Part shown: one piece after another, positions 6,020 to 11,679 of the stretch
How the letters are laid out: every line of letters begins with the position of its first letter
Numbering within the stretch: position 1 is the stretch's first letter
DNA from: Oscillospiraceae bacterium
GTDB taxonomy: Bacteria; Bacillota; Clostridia; Oscillospirales; Oscillospiraceae
Assembly: GCA_017620315.1 (NCBI GenBank)
Contig: JAFZQQ010000150.1
Location: 1 to 11,679, forward strand
Direction of reading: 5' to 3'
DNA: 11,679 bases
Notes under the pieces: generated by a model
The model's input: the letters and a program-made list of their open reading frames with translations, nothing else
What the model was told of the DNA's origin: nothing
The model's database searches: none
Position numbers and translations under genes: made by a program

Positions 6020-7945
6020 TTACAGGCCGGAATCCGAGTGCGATGTGCTGCCGGCGTCGAGGGCGTCGGCAACATAGGAAACGATGTACCTTTCATAATT
6101 TTCGGCCTGCTGCCAGCGATCCAGAATGCTTGCGGCGACAGCCTCGGCATTCTGCTCGCCCGGCAGAAGCACAAGGAACTGCGTCGGCTTGCGACGGTAG
6201 ATCACGTCGCGGACGGAGAGCGTTTCGTTCAGAACGGAGGAGAAGCGCTCTGCGGCCTCCGGAAGCTCCTCGTCGCCGACGCCCTCGGCCGGAGAGACAA
6301 GGAACAGCAGCTTGGCCGCGCCGACGCCGCAGTGCTTCATCGTACGACGCATAAAGCGGTAGACGGAGGTGAAGTCATCCTGACCGAGCCAGAGCGCGGA
6401 ATCCGCCGCGTTGCGCTCGTCAAGTATCTGCGTAATGCGGGCGAGCTCGACGTTCAGGGAATCGGCGCTGTCAGCGCCGACAGACTGCGCCGAATCATAG
6501 ACCGCATAGCCGTGCTTTCCGTTCTGCTTGACCTGATAGAGCACCTTGTCCGCAAGCTGGAACAGCGCGTTGTACTCGCTGCCCTGCGAGGGAACGGGAA
6601 CCGCGCCGACAGAAACGCCGATGGGGATAGCGAAGTCGTCGCCCATAAGATGCTTGCACTCGGCGACAAGCTGCGTATTGAGACGTTTCGCAAGACCCGC
6701 GACGACCTTGCCTTCCGTGACGTTTTTGCAGAAGACAACGAACTCATCTCCGCCGATGCGGCATAAAACGTCCTCGGAGCGGGTGTTCTGGCGCACGATA
6801 TTGGCAAAAGCGGAAAGCACGCTGTCGCCCATATCGTGACCATAGAGGTCGTTTACCAGCTTGAAGCTGTCAAGATCGAGAATGGCAAGCATTCCCGTCT
6901 CGTTGCTGCAGAGTCCGGGCATTGCGTCATTGGTGCCGGCTTTGTTCAAAAACCCCGTCAGCTTGTCAAGCTTGGTTTCCTCAGTCAGGTCTTCAATGGT
7001 CTGATTGTTTTTGTTGTAGCTGCTGAGAAACGCCGTCAACACAAAAACGATCACAGCGGCAACAACAATTGTGGCGTGGAGTATGAGGAGGAGCGGCCTG
7101 AAAACCTTGGTCGCGTCCTTGATGGAAAAGCAGCGCCAGTCGTTGAGTATCTTTGACTGATAGGCAATGTAGTGTACGCCGTTATAATCGAACTCATAGA
7201 CGCTCTTGTCCGAGCTCCCCATATTCCCGACAATGGCGGCGGCAAGCGTTCCCTCTTCGACGGAATAATCCTTGCCGACCTCGCCCCTGTCGGAGTGCGC
7301 GATGACGATGCTGCGGCTGTCGAGCACAAGCTCTATGTCCGTTTCGCCCGTTTTGACGGCGTTTTCGGTGATCTCCTGCATGCGGTCGAGATAGATGTCC
7401 ATCGACACGACGCTCTCGCCGTCCTCCAGCATTTTTGCAAGCGACATCATCACCTCGCCGGACTGTGCGTCGACGTAAGGATCGATCAGCGTGACTTCTC
7501 CGTTGTTGGCGACCGCCTGTATGTACCATGGACGTTCCTTGGGCTGAAAGCCCTCCTCGGGTATCCATCCGGCGCCGTCGTAATACCCGCCGTTGATATA
7601 TCCGTAAACGCCCATGGTGTTCTCGAAAATGGCGTTGATGACCGCGGTGGACTGCCCGACAAGATAGTCGAGTATCTCCTCGCCCGAGCGATCGTCACGA
7701 ACCATGCCTTCAAGTGTATAGGCTGTGAGCTTGAGCGCGTCGATGCTGGTGGCAAGGTAATCGTTGAACTGGCTTTCCACCTGCCAGGCGGACATCTCGC
7801 CGTCCCTTATGATGAGCTTGCGCTTTTCGTTGACCAGCATTCTGTAGTAGACGGCTATGATCGCGACAAAAAAAGCGATGACGAGAACAGAGACCAAAAG
7901 GTTTCTGAGCCGCAATGTTCTTTTGCTTACGGATCTGCTTTGCAT
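6020..7945 (-). CDS. Membrane diguanylate cyclase: dCache sensor + GGDEF + unusual C-terminal extension
   Basis: This 641-residue membrane protein (from the ATG at 7945) is predicted to make cyclic di-GMP from two GTP. Its order is: a basic N-terminus, TM1 (about 16-34), an extracellular dCache-like sensor (about 38-282, with ERPWYIQA and DPYVDAQSGEVMMSLA typical of the family), TM2 (about 285-307), GGDEF domain (about 325-487), and a C-terminal extension (about 495-641). The active-site GGDEF motif is intact at 398-402. The inhibitory I-site RSED stands five residues before it, so product inhibition is expected. The extension ends in a stretch like the late strands of a GGDEF fold (FLVLLPGE) but has no signature. 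The ATG at 7945 has GAAGGG 8 bases upstream. A TTG at 7996 would sit at the predicted transcription start, so it is disfavoured. The ligand is unknown. Confidence 0.9.
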   Translation of the reverse strand: MQSRSVSKRTLRLRNLLVSVLVIAFFVAIIAVYYRMLVNEKRKLIIRDGEMSAWQVESQFNDYLATSIDALKLTAYTLEGMVRDDRSGEEILDYLVGQSTAVINAIFENTMGVYGYINGGYYDGAGWIPEEGFQPKERPWYIQAVANNGEVTLIDPYVDAQSGEVMMSLAKMLEDGESVVSMDIYLDRMQEITENAVKTGETDIELVLDSRSIVIAHSDRGEVGKDYSVEEGTLAAAIVGNMGSSDKSVYEFDYNGVHYIAYQSKILNDWRCFSIKDATKVFRPLLLILHATIVVAAVIVFVLTAFLSSYNKNNQTIEDLTEETKLDKLTGFLNKAGTNDAMPGLCSNETGMLAILDLDSFKLVNDLYGHDMGDSVLSAFANIVRQNTRSEDVLCRIGGDEFVVFCKNVTEGKVVAGLAKRLNTQLVAECKHLMGDDFAIPIGVSVGAVPVPSQGSEYNALFQLADKVLYQVKQNGKHGYAVYDSAQSVGADSADSLNVELARITQILDERNAADSALWLGQDDFTSVYRFMRRTMKHCGVGAAKLLFLVSPAEGVGDEELPEAAERFSSVLNETLSVRDVIYRRKPTQFLVLLPGEQNAEAVAASILDRWQQAENYERYIVSYVADALDAGSTSHSDSGL

Positions 7946-7962
7946 AGCTTCATCCCTTCGGA

Positions 7963-7978
7963 CGCGGCGTGAGCCGCG
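7963..7978 (-). other. Short GC hairpin next to the cyclase ribosome site
   Basis: CGCGGC (7963-7968) and GCCGCG (7973-7978) form a perfect 6-bp stem with a 4-base loop. It lies in the predicted 5' leader of the cyclase mRNA, three bases upstream of the GAAGGG ribosome site (7954-7959). It might modulate initiation, but it is short and may be incidental. Confidence 0.4.
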
Positions 7979-8002
7979 GAAATAATTCTCATCCAATTCT
8001 TT

Positions 8003-8031
8003 ATTATCTCACGACTTTTAATGCATTTCAA
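8003..8031 (-). promoter_or_regulatory. Sigma-A-type promoter of the diguanylate cyclase gene
   Basis: On the minus strand a -35 TTGAAA (8026-8031) and a -10 GATAAT (8003-8008), each one base from consensus, are separated by exactly 17 bases in an AT-rich gap between the preceding terminator and the gene. Predicted initiation falls near 7996, giving a leader of about 50 bases before the ATG at 7945. Confidence 0.8.
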
Positions 8032-8063
8032 GTATTTTTAGCCGCTTGAAAACATTTTGTGAG

Positions 8064-8098
8064 AAAAAAACGCGTCCCCGCAAAAAATCGGGGACGCG
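8064..8098 (-). terminator. Rho-independent terminator after the PHP phosphatase gene
   Basis: CGCGTCCCCG (8071-8080) and CGGGGACGCG (8089-8098) form a perfect 10-bp GC-rich stem with an 8-base loop. On the minus strand it is followed by seven T (plus-strand A run 8064-8070). It lies 10 bp beyond the phosphatase stop. Confidence 0.93.
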
Positions 8099-8108
8099 GC
8101 GTATCGCG

Positions 8109-8882
8109 TCAGACTTTTTTGATTGTGAGCTCGGGAAGAAGCCTTATTCCAAGCTCCCCGGCCATGGCGAGTGCCACGCGTTCAGACTCGGGATCGGTGA
8201 CGTCGGCGGGGGCGTGGGCGTCGCAGCCGAGAACCGCCTCGCAGCCCTCCTCGGCCGCAATGCGCCAGAAACGCGCGTCGGGATAGTGCCTCATCTCACG
8301 GATGCCGAGAAGGTTGATCTCAAGCGGCACTCCGGCGTCTGCGGCGGCGCGGCAGAGACGGCGCATGTGTCTTGCATAGACGTCGTCCGCGCCCGTAAAA
8401 TGCAAAAGATCGGGATGGGCGACGCAGCTGAAAAGACCGGTGTCCAAAGCTTCCGATACCTGACAGACATAGCGCTCAAGCGTAGCCTCGCAGTCTGTTT
8501 CCCTGCCGCTGTAGGGTTCGTCGATCTCGTTGCCGAGGAAGTGCTGACCAAGCAGCATATATTCTATCCCGTTTTCTCGCAGCAGCTCCAGAAGCCTCGG
8601 AAAATATTTCGGGTAATACTCCGCCTCCACGCCGAGACGTATCTCCATTTGTCCCCTGTATTTCTCGGCGAGCGCACGGACGGAGCCGGCATAGCCGGGC
8701 AGCTCCTCCGGCTTCATGCGAATGGGTCGGTTTCTGGGCTCCGAGTCAAAATAGTCATAGGGCGTGTGATCCGAAAAGCCAAGAAGCTTCAGTCCCGAGG
8801 CAGCGGCGTGCTCGGCATATTCATCCTCCCAGCCTTCGGCGTGCCCGCAGCGGGCGGTATGCGAGTGATAGTTTGCGATCAT
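8109..8882 (-). CDS. PHP-family phosphoesterase, histidinol-phosphatase-like (HisJ/HisK type)
   Basis: This 257-residue cytoplasmic metalloenzyme belongs to the PHP family. Metal-binding motifs appear in order: HSH at residues 6-8 with H14, the DH pair D38/H39 in GFSDHTPY, E in GVEAEYY, H in LGQHFLG, HPD in AHPDLL, and the terminal CDAH. This order and length match histidinol phosphatases (histidinol phosphate to histidinol plus phosphate, histidine pathway). No other his gene is nearby, so another small phosphate ester is possible. It starts at ATG 8882, three bases after the sigma-factor stop (TGA AAA ATG), with a GGAG site inside the end of the sigma gene, so the two are probably translated from one mRNA. 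A terminator follows its stop. Why a PHP enzyme sits behind an ECF sigma gene is not explained by sequence. Confidence 0.85.
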   Translation of the reverse strand: MIANYHSHTARCGHAEGWEDEYAEHAAASGLKLLGFSDHTPYDYFDSEPRNRPIRMKPEELPGYAGSVRALAEKYRGQMEIRLGVEAEYYPKYFPRLLELLRENGIEYMLLGQHFLGNEIDEPYSGRETDCEATLERYVCQVSEALDTGLFSCVAHPDLLHFTGADDVYARHMRRLCRAAADAGVPLEINLLGIREMRHYPDARFWRIAAEEGCEAVLGCDAHAPADVTDPESERVALAMAGELGIRLLPELTIKKV

Positions 8883-8885
8883 TTT

Positions 8886-9386
8886 TCAAAAAGCTCCAAA
8901 ACAGCATGATTTCATAGCAGAGCGAAGCGCCGCGAGCGCCTTCTGGTGCCGCAGCTTTACCGCGCCATAGCTCAGGCCGACGCGAAGGGCTATTTCCGTG
9001 AGCGGAAGACAGTCGTTATAGCGAAGCACGATGATCTCCGTCAGCTCCGGCGAAAGCTTTTCAAGAGCGCCGGCGAGCTCCTCCAGAAGCTCGGAGCGAA
9101 GAAGCCCTTCGTCCGGCGCGGAGTCGTCCGCCAGATCCTCCGGCAGCTCCTCTGAGGGGCGCGAGCCGCGGAAATAGTCTATCACCGCGTTTCGCGCAAT
9201 GGCATAAAGCCAGGTACCGGGCGCCGCCTTGCTGCTGTCATAGCTGTCGGAGGCGCGCAGCGCCTTTTCAAACACTTCGGCGCAGAGATCCTCGGCGTCG
9301 GCGCGGTTTTTTACGCGCGCGCCGACGTAGAGCATTACCTTGCCGCTGTATTCCGTATAGAGCCGTTCAAATTCTTCCTTTGTCAT
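8886..9386 (-). CDS. ECF-type RNA polymerase sigma factor
   Basis: This 166-residue protein has only sigma regions 2 and 4, as in the extracytoplasmic-function group. Region 2 spans about residues 8-75, with NRADAEDLCAEVFEKAL as the core-binding 2.1/2.2 helix and WLYAIARNAVIDYFR as the 2.3/2.4 promoter-recognition helix. An acidic linker (about 78-100) follows. Region 4 spans about 105-158, with LPLTEIALRVGLSYGAVKLR as its helix-turn-helix. The ATG at 9386 overlaps the stop of the upstream 63-residue gene as ATGA and has GGAG about 9 bases upstream. No recognisable transmembrane anti-sigma factor follows; the downstream gene is a PHP phosphatase. Control may come from the small overlapping gene or from outside the window. 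Target promoters are unknown. Confidence 0.92.
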   Translation of the reverse strand: MTKEEFERLYTEYSGKVMLYVGARVKNRADAEDLCAEVFEKALRASDSYDSSKAAPGTWLYAIARNAVIDYFRGSRPSEELPEDLADDSAPDEGLLRSELLEELAGALEKLSPELTEIIVLRYNDCLPLTEIALRVGLSYGAVKLRHQKALAALRSAMKSCCFGAF

Positions 9387-9574
9387 TTGCGCGGTTCTCC
9401 GTTATCCGGAGCCTCGGGCTCCGTTACGCCCGCGGCGGAGACAAGCCCCAGCTCGTCGTCGTCAAGCTCCCGCGACGCCGCGTAGTCGTGCGCGGCGTCG
9501 ATGACGGTCTGAAGCCGTGCGTTGCGCTCAAAGCGCTGATAGTCGAAAATCTGCCGTAAGCGCTGTTCGGTCAT
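9383..9574 (-). CDS. Small acidic protein with double-glycine-leader-like motif, coupled to ECF sigma
   Basis: This is a 63-residue protein without a confidently recognised family. GGGAGGG (plus-strand 9580-9586) 5 bases before the ATG is a strong ribosome site, and the stop overlaps the sigma-factor start as ATGA, so translation is very likely. Residues 1-34 form a charged, helix-prone segment. Residues 36-49 read ELDDDELGLVSAAG, which fits the double-glycine leader pattern of peptides exported by peptidase-containing ABC transporters if cleavage falls after AA (L at -12, E at -8, L at -7, V at -4). The remaining 14 residues are Pro-, Glu- and Asp-rich and lack Cys and Ser, which argues against a modified bacteriocin core. 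It could be an exported signal or leader peptide, or a small regulator of the adjoining sigma factor. Both readings are inference. Confidence 0.75.
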   Translation of the reverse strand: MTEQRLRQIFDYQRFERNARLQTVIDAAHDYAASRELDDDELGLVSAAGVTEPEAPDNGEPRK

Positions 9575-9663
9575 ACGATCCCTCCCGTCGTTTCATACTG
9601 CCTGTTCATTAGTTGATACGCAAGGCGTTGCAATGTGGCAGCAGAAACGTCAAATTGTTCGCA
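9575..9663 (-). other. Intergenic stretch between exporter and small protein gene
   Basis: These 89 bases hold the GGGAGGG ribosome site of the small gene. On the minus strand there are several TTG-starting hexamers but no convincing -35/-10 pair. No terminator hairpin is seen, so readthrough from the exporter gene is plausible. Confidence 0.5.
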
Positions 9664-11679
9664 TTATTCTCCTTCGTCGAGACGCTGACGCGAAACAAGC
9701 TCGGCAAAGAAGCCGTTGTTCGCGATCAGCTCGTCGTAGGTCCCGTCTTCGACGATGTGCCCGCCGTCCAGCACGATGATGCGGTCACAGTGGCGTATGG
9801 TGGAAAGCCTGTGCGCGATCACTATGCGCGTACACTTCATGCTGTCCAGCGCGTCGGAGACCTGCTTTTGCGTAATGTTGTCCAGGGCGCTTGTCGCCTC
9901 GTCGAACATCAGTATCTTCGGCTTTGGCGCGATCGCGCGCGCAATCATCAGCCTCTGGCGCTGTCCGCCGGATATGCCGCCCTGACCCTCGGAAATGATC
10001 GTGTGCATACCCATGGGCATGAGACGTATGTCCTCCGCGATCCCGGCGAGCTCCGCAGCATTCCACGCGTCGTCGAGCGTGAGCCAGGGCGCGGAGATAA
10101 TGATGTTGGAGAATATGTCGCCCGTGAAGAGCTTGCCGTTTTGCAGCACCGTTCCGATGCGCCTGCGCAGCGATTTCGGATCGAGCGACTGGAGATTGTG
10201 CCCGTCGTAGTACACTGCGCCCTTCTGCGGCTTTTCAAAACCGAGCAGGATGCGTATAAGCGTGGACTTGCCGCAGCCGGTCTTCCCGACGATGGCAACA
10301 TATTGTCCGGGTTTTATCTTGAGGCTCAGGTTGTCGAGCACAGCGGGCATATCCTGGCTATAGCGGAAGGTCACGTTTGACAGCTCCACGCCGCCGGAGA
10401 GCTTTGTGACAACGGTCTTGTTCTCGTCGATCTCCGGAACGGTTTCAAGGATAGGCTTTGCCATTTCAAGCGTGGGCTTTATATTCGCAATGGTCGAGGT
10501 TATGCCGACAAGCGACATGAACGCGCCGTTGAGCATGCCATAGGCGGCGTTGAATGCATAATACTCGGCTACTGTGACGCCGCTGCGCACTGCGGCGTAA
10601 TAGATCACAGCCGTGCCGATGAGTGATATCGCCGAGCCGATAACGCCGCTTGCTTTCAGCAGCATGGGCGGGTTATAGGCTAGCGCAGCCTGCTGCGAGT
10701 AGAGTCCGCCCCAACGGGCGAAGGCGCGCTTTTCAGCGCCGGAGAGGCGAATTTTCTGTATGCCGCTTATGAGCGCGAAGCTCATGCCGTTTTCCTTTGT
10801 GCTCAGAAGCATTTGCTGCTTCGATATGCGCATCTGAAAAAACGTGGTTATAATTGACAGGACGATCGTCAGGAGCGTCACAATAAGCGCCGGAGCAACA
10901 AGTGCCGGAGCGTAAGCGGAGATCTGGAAAATATACGCCAGAGAAAAGACGCTTGTCAGGCCCGTTGAAAGCGTTGCGCCGATAAGCTGCTGCGAAAGGC
11001 TGCTGACGTAGCCCAGACGGCTTGACAGCTCGCCGGCGCTGTACTGCTTGAAAAAGTCCACCGGAAGGGAAAGCACGCGCATCATCGCCGCCGCATCCAC
11101 ATACAGGTCAAGCTTCGACGTCAGACGGGAGGACGCAAAGGAGCGAACGGTATTGAGAAGCATGACCGAAAGCGACACACAGACCAGAAAGATGCCCGCG
11201 CCGGCAAGCATAGACATGCTTCCGGAGTTCAGAACGTCGGAAAAGAGCAGACTGTTGAGGCGCGGAGTCAGCATGCCGACAAGCGTCACCGCGAGAGTAG
11301 CGAATGCAAGCATCACGATATCCGAGGCAGAAAGCTGCTCAAAAAGATAGCGCAAAAGATCGGAGATGCCCATTTTCTTGAGAGGCAGGGGCTTGTAGAA
11401 CGCGAAGGCCTCGACCTCGATAAGCTTCTCGGTGGCGCGGCTCAGGCGGACATATTTGCCGCTTTTGCGGTCAAAAAACCGATAACCCGTAAGCCCGTGC
11501 GGCAGCAGCGCCACGACGCTTCCGTCGTCCTTTCGCACGCCGAGCATCGCGCCGACGGCGTCTTTGTACCAGCCCTTTTCAAGCCGCACCGTGCGGCGCA
11601 TGATGCCGTAGGGACGCATGAGGTATTCAAGCATCTCGTTTATATCCTTGATGCTCTCCGGCACCTCCTGCGGTTTTAC
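9664..11679 (-). CDS. NHLP/NHLM-type bacteriocin-export ABC transporter (fused permease-ATPase), 5' end outside window
   Basis: The frame is open to the window edge. A GTG at 11664 exists, but AGGAG abuts it with no spacing and the frame continues upstream, so the start is probably outside. Numbered from that GTG, residues 1-105 are a soluble N-terminal region whose pattern (ML-GVRKDDG-VALLP...FYKPLPL) resembles NHLP (nitrile-hydratase-leader peptide) exporters. Residues about 110-410 hold six membrane helices. Residues about 425-666 are the ATPase: Walker A GKTGCGKST (460-468, K466), signature SGGQR (565-569), Walker B ILMFDE (D588, E589) and H-loop AHRLS. No C39 peptidase is visible in the part seen, so leader removal would need a partner, probably upstream. 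It exports peptides or another hydrophobic cargo. The ABC identity is certain; the NHLP subtype is from pattern memory. No terminator separates it from the small gene 89 bp downstream. Confidence 0.88.
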   Translation of the reverse strand, partial: VKPQEVPESIKDINEMLEYLMRPYGIMRRTVRLEKGWYKDAVGAMLGVRKDDGSVVALLPHGLTGYRFFDRKSGKYVRLSRATEKLIEVEAFAFYKPLPLKKMGISDLLRYLFEQLSASDIVMLAFATLAVTLVGMLTPRLNSLLFSDVLNSGSMSMLAGAGIFLVCVSLSVMLLNTVRSFASSRLTSKLDLYVDAAAMMRVLSLPVDFFKQYSAGELSSRLGYVSSLSQQLIGATLSTGLTSVFSLAYIFQISAYAPALVAPALIVTLLTIVLSIITTFFQMRISKQQMLLSTKENGMSFALISGIQKIRLSGAEKRAFARWGGLYSQQAALAYNPPMLLKASGVIGSAISLIGTAVIYYAAVRSGVTVAEYYAFNAAYGMLNGAFMSLVGITSTIANIKPTLEMAKPILETVPEIDENKTVVTKLSGGVELSNVTFRYSQDMPAVLDNLSLKIKPGQYVAIVGKTGCGKSTLIRILLGFEKPQKGAVYYDGHNLQSLDPKSLRRRIGTVLQNGKLFTGDIFSNIIISAPWLTLDDAWNAAELAGIAEDIRLMPMGMHTIISEGQGGISGGQRQRLMIARAIAPKPKILMFDEATSALDNITQKQVSDALDSMKCTRIVIAHRLSTIRHCDRIIVLDGGHIVEDGTYDELIANNGFFAELVSRQRLDEGE

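Noticed and set aside
5926..6354. Plus-strand open frame beginning with a helix-like peptide
   Set aside because: The TTG start overlaps the repressor -35 box, there is no ribosome site, and most of the frame is antisense to the diguanylate cyclase with a low-complexity Arg-rich translation.
7946..7996. TTG at 7996 as start of the diguanylate cyclase
   Set aside because: No ribosome site precedes it and it coincides with the predicted transcription start; the ATG at 7945 is better supported.
7172..8909. Plus-strand open frames at 7172-7972 and 8046-8909
   Set aside because: They are antisense to the cyclase and PHP phosphatase genes; the second also reads through the terminator hairpin.
9613..10380. 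255-codon plus-strand open frame
   Set aside because: Antisense to the ATPase domain of the exporter, whose Walker and signature motifs are intact.

Overview
The window looks like a chromosomal segment of a GC-rich Gram-positive anaerobe, most likely a gut Clostridia of the Oscillospirales type. This is inferred from strong AGGAGG-type ribosome sites, GC-rich third codon positions, sigma-A-like promoters, A/T-flanked hairpin terminators, and the gene families present (dCache-GGDEF, NHLP-type exporter, S24 repressor). No rRNA, tRNA, CRISPR array or insertion sequence is visible.

The left half (1-5046, plus strand) is a surface and nucleotide-sugar block. It opens with the 3' end of a secreted Ig-like repeat protein. 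A strong perfect hairpin follows, then a compact four-gene run: a UDP-glucuronate 4-epimerase, a GHMP kinase of the galacturonokinase type, a sugar-1-phosphate nucleotidyltransferase and a UDP-glucose 6-dehydrogenase. Together they outline two routes to UDP-galacturonate. One is de novo (UDP-glucose to UDP-glucuronate to UDP-galacturonate). The other is salvage (galacturonate to its 1-phosphate to UDP-galacturonate). The kinase carries an in-frame TAA just before its third GHMP motif, although its reading frame continues to an ATGA overlap with the next gene. It is therefore either a recent pseudogene or a sequence error. A bidirectional terminator at 5050-5090 closes the block.

The right half (5099-11679) is entirely minus strand. 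Read in the direction of transcription from the right edge, it holds four linked genes: an ABC exporter of the NHLP/NHLM bacteriocin type (5' end outside the window), a 63-residue protein with a double-glycine-leader-like motif, an ECF sigma factor overlapping it by ATGA, and a PHP-family histidinol-phosphatase-like enzyme. A clear terminator ends this run. Next comes a dCache-GGDEF diguanylate cyclase with its own near-consensus promoter and an unusual C-terminal extension. Last is a LexA/CI-like self-cleaving repressor with a consensus promoter and a candidate autoregulatory dyad.

The points most worth following are the interrupted kinase within an otherwise complete uronate nucleotide-sugar cassette, and the exporter/leader-like protein/ECF sigma arrangement.
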